Below, one piece after another: positions 9,911 through 19,879 of a stretch of 64,000 bases of DNA. The notes under the pieces were generated by a model that searched no databases, had not been told where the DNA came from, and saw nothing but the letters and a program-made list of their open reading frames with translations. The position numbers were made by a program, and so were the translations under genes. Within the stretch, counting starts at the first letter, position 1. Each line of letters begins with the position of its first letter. Where the stretch lies: the NCBI GenBank assembly GCA_963713445.1, contig CAVQMB010000004.1, forward strand, positions 350,614 through 414,613. The letters run 5' to 3'. This stretch comes from CAVQMB01 sp963713445. GTDB taxonomy: Bacteria; Pseudomonadota; Gammaproteobacteria; Competibacterales; Competibacteraceae.

Positions 9911-12900
9911 GTGAATGCCCCTGATGGTTTTCGCGCTCATCGCTGGCGCCTCAGTTACCGGACTGCCGCCACACGGCCGGATGGCGGGCCGACCGATATT
10001 TGTACGATTTCTGGATCCGGCCCTGGCGCGGGCCGTGCGCTACGATCGGGTAGCCGGCTATTTCCGGTCCAGCTCGCTGGCGGCCGCCTCGCAGGGCTTT
10101 TCGGCGTTCGTCGGACACGGTGGCAAAGCACGCTTTGTGGTCGGGGCCGATCTCGACGCGGCCGATGTCGCGGCGATCCTCCAGGGTGACGCCGCCCGGC
10201 TGAGCCAGCGGCTGGAGCACGAGCTGGACGACAGCGGCTGGCCCACCACCGCGGTGCAGGACGGGGTGGCGCTGCTGGCCTGGCTGGTGGCGCACGACCA
10301 TCTGGAGATACAGGTCGCGCTACGGGTTCACGCCGGCACCGGCGAACCGCTGCCGTTCAACTCGGTGGCCGATGGTTATGTGCATCAGAACTGGGCGCTG
10401 CTCGACGATCGCGCTGACCAGCGACTGTACGTGACCGGCTCGCTCAACGAATCCCGTACCGCGCTGACGCGCAACGCTGAGAATATCGACGTCCATTGCG
10501 ACTGGAAAAACGACGACAGCCACGCCCGTGCCGATGAGGCCGAGCGGGAGTTCGAGGCGCTGTGGGCGGATCGTCATCCAGGCTTGCGGTATTGCCGCTG
10601 CCCGACGCGATGCGGGCGAAGCTGATCCGTTTCAGCAAGGGATTGCGGGAACTGCGCGAGATCGACGGCACCGTACGGGCACTACCGGAACCCGAGCCCG
10701 TTGCCCCGCCGACCCGGGAGTGGTTGCAGTTCGCTCTGATCCGGGACGCGCCGCGCCTGCCGGGTGGTCGCTGGGTCGGCATGGACACGGCACCGGTCGC
10801 CCCCTGCCCGCATCAGGCGATCGTGGCGCGGCGGATCGTCGAGCAGTTTCCCGCCAGTCAGCTACTGTGCGACGAGGTCGGCCTGGGCAAGACCATCGAG
10901 GCCGGGTTGGCCATTCGCGCCCTGGTCCTGGCGAGCCGGGCCAGGCGGGTGCTGATCGCCGCCTCGGCGTCGCTGACCCGGCAATGGCAGCGTGAGCTGG
11001 CCGACAAGTTCCGGCTCGGCTTCGCCCGCGCCCTGGGCGGTCGCCCACCGCGGCACGAGTATCTGCTGCCGGAACCCGCGACGCGAACCGCGGACAGCCT
11101 GTACCAGCCGGAACTGCTGATCGTGTCGACGGGCTGCTGAGCTGTCCGGAACGGCTGCGCGGGCTGCCGGCGTTCGATCTGGTGCTGGTTGACGAGGCCC
11201 ACTATGCGCGGCGCAGAAACCCCACCGCCGGGCTGCGCGGACGTGCCGAGTTCGGCCAGCTCTATCGCGCCATCCGTGATCACCTGCGGCCCCGCACCCG
11301 CTGTCTGCTGTTGGCGACGGCGACGCCGATGCAGCTGGACCCGGTCGAGGTATCCGATCTGCTGGCGCTGATTCCCCGGGTCGGGCCGTTTCAATTCGAC
11401 GCCGGCCTGACTGCACGTTATTACGAACTGCTCGGGCGGCTTAATCACGAGGAATCGCTGGACGAATACGAGTGGCGCTTCCTGCGCCGCTGCGTTGTTC
11501 AACTCGAGCGTCTCGATCCGCTGCTATGGCGCTATCTGCAGAGCGCGGTGATCGAATCGCGCAGCCGTCGCATCGCCGAGCGCTGGTTGCGCGACGATCG
11601 GCCGCCTCATCGCAGCGACATCCGTCATCTGCACCGCTTGCTGTTCGCGGCGGCACCGCTGTCGCGGGTGATGCTGCGCCACACCCGGTCGCTGCTGGAC
11701 ATCTACCGGCAGGAAGGCCAGCTCGCCGCCAATCTGGCCCAGCGACACATTTTGCCGCTAGCGGCGATCGCATTCACCGGGCAGGAACAACGAGTCTACC
11801 AGCGCCTGGAGCGCTATTGCACCGGCCTGGCCCGGCGACTGACGGCGAACAGCGCGGATAGCAACCAGCGGGCCGCCGTGGGCTTCTATCTCAGCTTTCT
11901 GCGGCTGCGCTTCGCCTCCAGTCTGTATGCGATCCGCGAGACCCTGCGGCGCCGCCGGGGGAAGGTGTCGGTGACGCTGGAGCAGCTCCAGCCCGAGCCG
12001 CTGAGCGACCCCGATCCCGACGACCTGATCGTTGGCGACGCCGATGACGACGTGGCGGCCGTCGAGCTGGTGCTCAAAAACCGCACGCTGGAGGATCTGA
12101 CCTGGGAGCGCGGCCAACTCGACGAGCTGCTGGCGGCGCTCGGTGACCTGACCGCCACCTCGTCCAAAACCCAGCATCTGCTCGGCGTGTTGGACCAGCG
12201 CCTGGAGCGCCCCAGCGGACGGATTCGCCAGACCGTGATCTTCACCCGCTTCACCGACACGCTGGACGATCTGTGCGGGCGCTTGCTGATCGCCCAGCCG
12301 CGGATGCGGATCGGCACCTATTCCGGTGCCGGCGGCCACTATCTGGAGCCTGCAACCGGTCGGATGATCGGCGTGGAGCGTGACGCCATCAAGCATCGCT
12401 TCCTTCGGGGCGACATCGACGTGCTGCTGTGCACCGATGCCGCCGCCGAGGGACTCAACCTGCAGACCGCGGATCTGTTGGTGAACTTCGATCTGCCGTG
12501 GAACCCGATGAAGGTCGAGCAGCGTATCGGCCGAATCGACCGCATTGGCCAAACCCACGACGAAATATTTGTACTGAACCTGTGTTATCTGGGCTCAGTC
12601 GAGCAACAGGTCTATGGTCGCCTGCTGGAGCGGCTGCGCCAGATCGGGGCCGTTGTCGGCAGTCAGCAACTGGCGCTGCTGCCGGTGGATCCGGATGACT
12701 TCCAAGCCTTGGCAGAAGGGCGCCTGACCGAAGCCGAACTGGAACAGCGTGCCAAGGAACGCGCCCTGCAGCACCGCCAGCAGACCGAGCGCATGGAGAT
12801 TCCTGCCGCCGAGCTATACCAGACTTATCGCCAGGCCGCGCAAACCACCGAGCAGGAGCCAGCGCCGGTGACCCTGGAGCAGATCTGGCAAACGTTGAGC

Positions 12901-13740
12901 CAGTCGGTATACCTGTGTACTGCGCGGTCAAGCGGCACCCGTGAAGCGTTCATTGAATGGCCGCTCGGCACCGTACTGACAGCGTCGCGCGCGCTCTACG
13001 AACGGGGACTGGCCGACGGCAGAGCGCCACATTTCTGCTGCCACGGCGACCCGGCATTCGATGCCTTGCTGACGGAGCTGGACGACCGGCCCACGCCGGT
13101 GTGCATCCGGCGGCTGGAGGTTCGACTGGAGCGACAGGATTCCCCGTGGGTTGGTTATGCGGTCAATGTGCGTTGTGACGACAGCCGGGTCGAAACGCGC
13201 CTGATCGACGCCCTCGATCAACTCGACGAGCTGACGCTGGCCGACGATGTACCGGTCGATCCGCAGCGATTGCCGGCGCTGGAAGCTGAATTGCGCCGTA
13301 CAGCAGAAGCCGAATGGCCGCGGGTGGCAGTCGTCGAGAACGCGGAGCGGCTCAACGCCCGGGTGGCACGCGACCAATTGATCCTCGATGCCCTAACCAT
13401 CATCGGACTGATTCGGCTACGCCACCGCTACGGCCACGAATTTTTCCGCGACGAAATCCAGGACATCGAATCGATCTATACCGATCTCAGCAATCGCCGT
13501 TATCCGGTCAGGGTCAACAACTTACCCGGCGCCGACGTGCAGCAGCTCAGCCGGGTCGGCCTGCCGTTCGCTCCAAGCGTTCCCTTGGCGGGCGGCGACG
13601 GCGCGGTCGATGCCCCGCCGACTCTGATCCGGACCATCGTCGATTACGCCTGGCGCGAAGCCAACGAGATGCGTCAGAGCAGTCTCCGTACCGACGACTT
13701 CGTTCGCAGGTTGGAGCGCCGCATTGCGGATTCGCCGTAA
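9911..13740 (+). pseudogene. PLD-like + SNF2/RapA-type helicase fusion, three frameshifts
   Basis: Start is probably GTG 9911. Residues from about 10005 form a phospholipase-D-like domain (FLDPALARAVRYDRVAGYFR, YVHQNWALLDD, VTGSLNESRTALTRNAENID). The first half of the usual HxK motif reads H-Q-N, so nuclease activity is doubtful. Frame breaks lie near 10000, 10595 and 11125. The helicase motor is otherwise well kept: Walker A (LLCDEVGLGKTIEAGLA, about 10865), DEAH (LVLVDEAHYARR, about 11185), LLLATATPMQ, then from 11182 an uninterrupted 852-residue frame with LCTDAAAEGLNLQTADLLVN and VEQRIGRIDRIGQ. Length and layout match the RapA-like helicases of DISARM- or DUF1156-type loci, which are thought to act on invading DNA. 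The C-terminal 852 residues could still be translated only if an internal start were used. Confidence 0.75.
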
Positions 13741-13966
13741 CGCGCTGATACGCAGAGGTGCAGAATGTCGATCAGTTGGACGCGGTAGCCGAGTAGGATT
13801 GGTCCTTTGCCGCTAAGACTGCGACCGGCCACGTCGATATTAAACCCAAGTGGCGCTGCGATAATCTCGGGCACAAAGCCCTGTGCAAAACCACGGGTGA
13901 TGGCGACGCCACCCTGGGAACGCCAACCGGCACGACCCGCAGCAGCGTGCACACACGATCCGGCGG
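13741..13966 (-). other. Intergenic stretch with possible coding remnant (minus strand)
   Basis: Lies between the helicase stop and the end of the MocR gene. Read on the minus strand, it has protein-like text (GGVAITRGFAQGFVPEIIAA, then LGFNIDVAGRSLSGKGPILL) that ends GYRVQLIDILHLCVSA. This looks like the tail of a degraded gene, but I cannot assign a family and see no start. No terminator hairpin is obvious. Confidence 0.25.
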
Positions 13967-15487
13967 CTACGCCCTGGAACGCGGCATCGCGTCCGCAGGC
14001 GCCGCTAGCGTCTCCAGTGTCGCGGCCAAAACCTTTACCCCGTGTACGATGTCCCCGGGCCGATTGCCACTGAAGCCGAGTACCAGACCCTTGCTGGCGA
14101 TCGGTTCTATGCAGAACCGCGAAAACGGCACCACCGTTATGCCGCGCGACCATGCCTGTTCAGCCACCTCGAGCTCTGAAAAATAAGGGTCCAGATAGCC
14201 GACGGTATGCAGCCCGGTATTGGTGGGCACGACGTCGAGCAGTCCGGTGAGGTGCGTGCGCGCAGCCTCCTGAAGCACTTGATGGCGAGCCGCATAGAGC
14301 TTGCGCATTCTTCTCAAATGGGCCGCGAAGTGCCCGTCATCCATGAAGGCGGCAACGGCCGCCTGAGAGTGTGACGGTACCCCCGACACGAAGGTGCGCA
14401 GCACTTTCTCGAAGTCCGCTGCCAGTGACGGAGGCGGCAGGAAATAGCCGAGTCGCAGTCCGGGGAACAGCGTCTTGCTGAAGGTGCCGACATAGATGAC
14501 ACGGCCGGCCATATCGATACTCTTGAGCGTGGGCAGCGGGCGGCCGCTGTAGCGGAACTCGCCGTCGTAGTCGTCCTCGACGATCCAGGCATCCGACTGT
14601 TCAGCCACCTCGAGCAGGGCCAGCCGCCGCTGCAGGCTCATCGCACTGCCAATCGGATGCTGGTGCGACGGTGTCACAAAGGCCAGCCGAAAATCCGGTG
14701 CCCGGCGCACGCCTTCGTCGACCCGTATCCCTTCCTCATCGACCGGTATGGGCACCAGTTCGGCGCCCGATGCCGCGAAGCAGTTGCGGGCCCCGATGGC
14801 GCCCGGATTTTCGAACCAAACCTTGTCCTGCGAATCAAGCAACATCCGGCTCAACAGTTGAAACGCTTCCTGCGCCCCGTTGACGATGAAGACCTGTTCC
14901 GGCTCACAGGCTATCGCACGATTGGTTTTCAGGTGCGATGCGATCGCACTTCGAAGCGCCAGCAAGCCGCGCGCGTCGCCGTACGTCATCATGAAATCCG
15001 CCCGGGTCCGCCACAGCTTGGCGACATGGCGTGACCACAGTGCCATCGGAAAGGCATCGAGCGCGGGCAATGCAGTGGTGAACGGGCGCGGCTGGTGCGG
15101 CAGTCGGTCCACCAGCGCCTCCTCGGCCCGTTTGATGACCCGCGACAACTGTGGCTTGCGGGCCGGCTTGAGTGTTCCGCCAGCCGCCGACGGAGGCACT
15201 TGGGGACGGCTCACCAGCACGTCCTGGCTAACAAACGTTCCGGCGCCGACCCGCGCTTCCAGCAGCCCCTCGGCGCAGAGCCGCTCGAATGCATCAATGA
15301 CCGTGGTGCGCGAGACTGCCAGATCGGCCGCCAGAATGCGGCTGGCTGGAAGCCGCTCACCGGCCCGCAGCGCGCCCGACAGAATCATTCCCCGCAAAGC
15401 CAGGTAAAGCTGGGTGCTGACCGGTTTGTCGCAGGACTCGTCCAGTGCCAGCGCAAGCAGCAGCGTACCCCCCGTGCGTTTCGGCAT
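13967..15487 (-). CDS. MocR/GabR-type PLP-dependent transcriptional regulator
   Basis: 506 residues with the two-part MocR layout. An N-terminal GntR-type winged helix (QLYLALRGMILSGALRAGER, then ASRILAADLAVSRTTVIDAF) joins an aminotransferase-like type I PLP domain. The PLP lysine sits in YVGTFSKTLFPGLRLG; other fold-I blocks are IVEDDYDGEFRYSG and AFVTPSHQHPIGSAMSLQRR. The start at 15487 is preferred over ATG 15505 because AGAGGT lies about eight bases ahead of it. MocR proteins sense amines or vitamin B6 and usually control a divergent gene. Here the divergent neighbour, 203 bases away, is the enolase-superfamily gene that opens the amine-type operon, which it probably regulates. Confidence 0.88.
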   Translation of the reverse strand: MPKRTGGTLLLALALDESCDKPVSTQLYLALRGMILSGALRAGERLPASRILAADLAVSRTTVIDAFERLCAEGLLEARVGAGTFVSQDVLVSRPQVPPSAAGGTLKPARKPQLSRVIKRAEEALVDRLPHQPRPFTTALPALDAFPMALWSRHVAKLWRTRADFMMTYGDARGLLALRSAIASHLKTNRAIACEPEQVFIVNGAQEAFQLLSRMLLDSQDKVWFENPGAIGARNCFAASGAELVPIPVDEEGIRVDEGVRRAPDFRLAFVTPSHQHPIGSAMSLQRRLALLEVAEQSDAWIVEDDYDGEFRYSGRPLPTLKSIDMAGRVIYVGTFSKTLFPGLRLGYFLPPPSLAADFEKVLRTFVSGVPSHSQAAVAAFMDDGHFAAHLRRMRKLYAARHQVLQEAARTHLTGLLDVVPTNTGLHTVGYLDPYFSELEVAEQAWSRGITVVPFSRFCIEPIASKGLVLGFSGNRPGDIVHGVKVLAATLETLAAPADAMPRSRA

Positions 15488-15587
15488 CAGTGGATTACCT
15501 CTCATTTGCGGCGCTCGCGACCGGAACAGCGTTTCGCCGGCCAGGCGGTCTCCCGAAATGGTTTGGATTTTTGTTGAAAATGGATAT

Positions 15588-15613
15588 TACCGGCAGACCA
15601 ATTCCGGCTGCAA
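15588..15613 (+). promoter_or_regulatory. Candidate MocR operator: imperfect direct repeat
   Basis: Two similar blocks, TACCGGCAGACC (15588) and TTCCGGCTGCAA (15602), repeat with a 14-base offset in the divergent gap. MocR/GabR proteins usually bind direct repeats in such gaps. The sequence before them (TTGTTG... about 15572) may be a -35 element. Weak evidence, from spacing and position only. Confidence 0.28.
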
Positions 15614-15690
15614 GATGATGGCCAAGCAACAACCCGGGCTCAACCAAGGCGTGCTGTGGCAACGCTGTCGCCCCTTCCACCAAAGGAACC

Positions 15691-16797
15691 ATGATGAGGA
15701 TCAAGTCCATCGAGACCTTCTGCGACCCGTTCATCGGCTTCGTGCGCGTGACGACGGAGGCGGGATGGCAGGGATGGGGCCAGGTTTCACCCTATAACGC
15801 TGATATCGCCGCGACGATTTTGCACCGCCAGATCGCGCCCTGGAGCCTGGGCGCCGACGCCCTGGATTTCGCATCGCTCGAGCAGTCAATTCTGGAACGT
15901 GAATACAAGTTCCCCGGATCTTATCTGCGCCGGGCACTGGCGGGCTTCGATACCGCGCTGTGGGATCTGCGGGGCAAGATCGAAGGCAAGAGCGTGTGCG
16001 AATTGCTCGGCGGCCAACCCCGGCCGATCCGGGTCTATGCCTCGTCGATGAAACGCGATATCACGCCGGCGGCCGAGGCGGAACGGTTTCTCCGCCTGCG
16101 TGATCAGTATGGCTACGATGCCTTCAAGTTCCGGATCGCCACCGAATGCGGCCATGACGGCGATGAGTGGCCCGGCCGGACCGAGGCGATAGTGCCGGCC
16201 GTGCGGCGCGCACTGGGCGATGATATTGCCTTGCTGGTCGACGCCAACAGCGGCTTTTCGCCGGGGCGGGCGATCGAGGTCGGGAAGATGCTGCAAGAGT
16301 ACGGCATCTGCCACTTTGAGGAGCCATGCCTCTACTGGGAGTACCAACAGACGCGCCAGGTGACCGCGGCGCTGGACATGGCTGTCGCCGGTGGCGAGCA
16401 GGACTGTTGCCTGGCGAACTGGCAACGCATGATCGATGACAAGGTGGTGGACATTGTCCAGCCGGATGTGTGCTACGTGGGCGGCCTTACCCGTGCACTT
16501 CAGGTTGCTGCGATGGCCGAGCAGGCTAGTCTGCCGTGCACACCGCACAGTGCCAACCTGTCGATGGTCACGCTGTTCACCATGCACCTGCTTGGGGCTA
16601 TCGGCAACGCCGGACCCTACCTGGAGTTTTCGATAGAAGGGCCGGACTACTATCCGTGGCAGGAGGGCTTGTTCCGGGAATCGCCCTATCGGATAGAGGA
16701 TGGCCGGGTCGCGATTCCGGATGCGCCCGGGTGGGGCGTCGAAATAGACCAGGCGTGGCTCAACCGATCCAACTATCAGATTAGCGAACTGGAATGA
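15691..16797 (+). CDS. Enolase-superfamily (mandelate racemase/muconate lactonizing) enzyme
   Basis: 368 residues. The start ATGATG at 15691 follows AAAGGA. The capping domain is N-terminal (to about residue 120), followed by a TIM barrel. Metal ligands can be placed at D184 (LLVDANSGFS), E210 (HFEEPC) and E236 (AGGEQD). Candidate acid/bases are K146 in DAFKFRIA and H286 in TPHSANLS. The usual K-x-K pair is K-x-R here. Family members abstract a proton alpha to a carboxylate and then racemise, dehydrate or cycloisomerise. The stop overlaps the start of the aldehyde dehydrogenase gene (ATGA), so the two are translationally coupled. The substrate is unknown; sugar acid or N-substituted amino acid are both possible. 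Confidence 0.85.
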   Translation: MMRIKSIETFCDPFIGFVRVTTEAGWQGWGQVSPYNADIAATILHRQIAPWSLGADALDFASLEQSILEREYKFPGSYLRRALAGFDTALWDLRGKIEGKSVCELLGGQPRPIRVYASSMKRDITPAAEAERFLRLRDQYGYDAFKFRIATECGHDGDEWPGRTEAIVPAVRRALGDDIALLVDANSGFSPGRAIEVGKMLQEYGICHFEEPCLYWEYQQTRQVTAALDMAVAGGEQDCCLANWQRMIDDKVVDIVQPDVCYVGGLTRALQVAAMAEQASLPCTPHSANLSMVTLFTMHLLGAIGNAGPYLEFSIEGPDYYPWQEGLFRESPYRIEDGRVAIPDAPGWGVEIDQAWLNRSNYQISELE

Positions 16798-18293
16798 CAA
16801 TGGACGACGATCTGCGCAATAGGGCAGCGGCAGCACTCACTGACGGGACGATAGCGGCACTGCCCGACAAGCACTTCATTAACGGTGAATGGCACCCGGC
16901 CCGTTCCGGTTGCACCATGGAATCGTTCGATCCTGGCACGGCCGAGCCGTTTGCGACCTTCGCCGCCGGAGATACGAACGATGTCGACGCCGCTGTTGAG
17001 GCGGCGCAGGCCGCGCTGACGGGGCCTTGGTCGCACGACCTACCGGCGGGGCGTGGCCGGATATTGCAGCGCGCCGCCGGCCTGATCCGAAGCCGCGCCA
17101 ATCATCTGGCAGTGGTCGAAAGCCTCGACTGCGGCAAGCCGGTCAGCGAAGCGCTGGCTGATGTTCACGGCGCAGCGCGGGCATTTGAATACTACGCCGG
17201 TGCGGCCGACAAGTTGCAGGGCGCGAGCATCCCGCTGGGCCGCAATTACGTCGCCTATACCGTCAGCGAGCCGGTCGGCGTCACCGCACACATCGTGCCG
17301 TGGAATTTTCCGATCGCGACCGCTGCCCGCAGCGTGGCCCCGGCGCTGGCCTCAGGGTGTACGGCCGTGGTGAAGCCTGCCGAGCAAACGCCCATGACAG
17401 CACTGCTGCTGGCCGAGATACTCCAGGAAGCGGGCTTGCCTGACGGTGTCTGCAACGTCGTCACGGGCCGTGGTGGCGATGCCGGAGCGCCATTGGCAGC
17501 CCACCCTCTGGTCCGGCATATCACCTTCACCGGATCGACCGCGACCGGCCGGCGGGTAATGCAGGCCGCGGCCCAGAATGTGTCGAGTGTGACCCTGGAA
17601 CTGGGCGGCAAATCACCGGTCGTGGTGCTGGCGGACTGCGCCATCGACCGGGCCGTCGATGGCGTTCTCGCGGCAATCTACGAAAATGCCGGTCAGGTCT
17701 GCTCGGCCGGTTCGCGGCTGGTCGTCGAGCGTGAGATCCACGCCCGGCTGGTGGCGCGCCTGGTAACGCGGGCGCGGCAGCTCACAGTCGGCCATGGCCT
17801 GCGTGACCCGCAAATCGGCGCAATCAACTCGCGCGAGCAGTTGGAGAAAATAGCGGCCTACGTTGCTGACGCGAAGCGCCGCGGCGTTGAAATTGCCACC
17901 GGCGGACGCCAGGTGACGGATCCGACCACCGGCAAAGGCTGGTTTTTCGAGCCGACCGTGTTCGACAAGGTAACCCCTGACGACCGCATGGCACAGGAGG
18001 AGATCTTCGGCCCGGTCCTGTCGGTTCAGGTCGCCGAGGATGCAGAGGAGGCGATCGCTCTGGCCAATGCAACGCGGTATGGGCTGGTGGCGGGTGTGTA
18101 TACCAACAACGTCAACAAGGCGTTGGCCATGGCCCGCGATATTGATGCCGGCCAAATCTATATAAACGAATACTTTGCGGGCGGTATCGAGGTTCCCTTC
18201 GGGGGCAATAAGCTGTCCGGGTTTGGACGTGAGAAAGGCCTCGAGGCGTTGCGTAGCTATTCCCGCGTCAAAAGCGTCGTCGCGAGGATTTAG
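16794..18293 (+). CDS. NAD(P)+-dependent aldehyde dehydrogenase (betaine-aldehyde/aminoaldehyde type)
   Basis: 499 residues, full length for the ALDH superfamily. Catalytic Cys303 lies in ENAGQVCSAGS, general base Glu269 in VTLELGGKS, Asn171 in VPWNFPIA and the cofactor lysine K194 in VVKPAEQTP. The segment EEIFGPVLSVQVAE is also standard. It is most like the betaine-aldehyde, aminobutyraldehyde and 4-guanidinobutyraldehyde dehydrogenases that oxidise aldehydes left by amine oxidases. The start overlaps the preceding stop by four bases. Next downstream is an amine-oxidase-type gene and a polyamine-type importer, which fits an aminoaldehyde substrate (inference). Confidence 0.88.
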   Translation: MTMDDDLRNRAAAALTDGTIAALPDKHFINGEWHPARSGCTMESFDPGTAEPFATFAAGDTNDVDAAVEAAQAALTGPWSHDLPAGRGRILQRAAGLIRSRANHLAVVESLDCGKPVSEALADVHGAARAFEYYAGAADKLQGASIPLGRNYVAYTVSEPVGVTAHIVPWNFPIATAARSVAPALASGCTAVVKPAEQTPMTALLLAEILQEAGLPDGVCNVVTGRGGDAGAPLAAHPLVRHITFTGSTATGRRVMQAAAQNVSSVTLELGGKSPVVVLADCAIDRAVDGVLAAIYENAGQVCSAGSRLVVEREIHARLVARLVTRARQLTVGHGLRDPQIGAINSREQLEKIAAYVADAKRRGVEIATGGRQVTDPTTGKGWFFEPTVFDKVTPDDRMAQEEIFGPVLSVQVAEDAEEAIALANATRYGLVAGVYTNNVNKALAMARDIDAGQIYINEYFAGGIEVPFGGNKLSGFGREKGLEALRSYSRVKSVVARI

Positions 18294-18356
18294 CGATGTT
18301 GCCGGGGACTGCGCTAGTCAACGGATCGGGGGTTGAACGGCTACCGGAGATCCGCC

Positions 18357-19656
18357 ATGAATACTGACTTGTACACCGATGACTTCAAGACGGAGCCCTA
18401 TTGGTGGGACCTGGTCGAGCTGTGCGATCCCGGCGCTGCCGCCTTGCCGGGGCAGGCCGATGTGGTGGTGATCGGCTCAGGTTATTCCGGGCTCAATGCG
18501 GCCCTGCAAATTGCCCGGGCGGGTCGCAAAACGGTTGTCATCGAAGCACAAAGCGCCGGCTGGGGCGCCAGCACCCGCAACGGCGGCCAGGTGAGCACCA
18601 GTATCAAACCGGATTTCGGGAAGCTGAGCGCCAAATACGGGCCGGGCCAAGCATTCCGCATCCTGCAGGAGGGCCACAACTCGCTGGCCTGGCTAAAGGC
18701 GTTTATCAGGCGCGAAAACATCGCCTGCGATTTGGCAACCAGAGGCCGTTTCCATGGGGCCCACAATGCCAGTCAATACGAGCGGTTGGCCAAACGCATA
18801 AGAAACGAACCCAAGGGACTGGAAACGAACGCGCACCTGGTGCCGCGTTCCGAGCAAATGACTGAGCTCGGCACCCGTGCCTATCACGGTGGTGTGGTTT
18901 ACCCACGCCATGCCTCGGTGAACCCGGCCAAGCTGCACAGGGGACTGCTGCAACTTGTCCTGGCGGCTGGGGCTGAGGTGATACCGCACTGTCCGGCTCA
19001 GGGCATCCGGTCCAGATACCGACAGTTTTCAAATCAGCACCGCCAAAGGGACGATCCGATGCCGCGATGTGATCGTCGCCAGCAACGGTTACACGGGCCC
19101 ATTCGCTGCGTGGCAGCGACGCCGGATCATTCCGATCGGCAGTTACATCATCGCGACTGAACCGATAAAAAAGGACCTCATGCGCCGGCTGATGCCTACC
19201 GGCCGGACCATCGGTGACACCCGGAATGTGGTGTATTACTACCGTCCCTCCCCGGACGGCGAGCGGATCCTGTTCGGCGGTCGGGTGTCCCTCAGCGAGA
19301 CCGATCCGCGGCGCAGTGCGCCCAAGCTTCATGCCGAGCTGACCCGGCTTTTCCCCGAACTGCAACAAACGCGGATTACGCACTCCTGGATGGGATTCGT
19401 GGGATACACGTTCGACACGTTGCCGCACAAGGGAACTCATGACGGAATTCACTACGTTATGGGCTATTGCGGTTCGGGCGTGGCAATGGCCAGTTACCTG
19501 GGGATGCGGACCGGTTTGCAGGTACTGGGTAAATCAAGCGGTGCGACTGCTTTCGATGATCTGCCCTTTCCCACTCGCCCCTTTTATTCTGGGAAACCAT
19601 GGTTTCTGGCGCCGGCAATTACTTACTATCGCCAGATGGACCGCATGAATCGATGA
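18357..19656 (+). pseudogene. PuuB-like FAD-dependent amine oxidase, single frameshift
   Basis: Start at ATG 18357 after GGAGATCCGCC. The N-terminus has the FAD-binding GxGxxG (ADVVVIGSGYSGLNAALQIA) and WGASTRNGGQ. It is closely like gamma-glutamylputrescine oxidase and related DAO-family enzymes, whose N-terminus also carries a YW-W motif (YWWDLVE here). The frame is lost near 19003, after VIPHCPAQGI. Coding resumes one frame over as SGPDTDSFQISTAKG and runs to the TGA at 19654 (VIVASNGYTGPFAAWQRRRI, MGFVGYTFDTLPHKG, YVMGYCGSGVAMASYLGM). Joined, it would be about 432 residues, the normal length. This is the only frameshift in the catabolic cluster, so either a recent loss or a sequencing error is plausible. 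Confidence 0.8.
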
Positions 19657-19879
19657 CCATTCAAAGCACTCTTGCAAGGCGAGACTGGAGTGAAAAATGA
19701 TAAGCGATTATCCGAATCCCGGAACAAAAGGCACATAGGATAACTGAAAGCGAAAACCATATGACTGTCAGCTTTGCAAGCTTATCTTACCATCGAGGAG
19801 TTTGCATATGTCGAATCCCTAAACATGAATTCTGTTGCACCATTTGTTTTGAAGAATCATCGAAGCCGAGGAGAATGAA

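Noticed and set aside
1..13740. Frameshifts explained wholly by poor sequencing
   Set aside because: Not fully excluded, but the adjacent 50 kb has very few such breaks, there are true stop codons, and a catalytic residue is also changed; decay is the better explanation.
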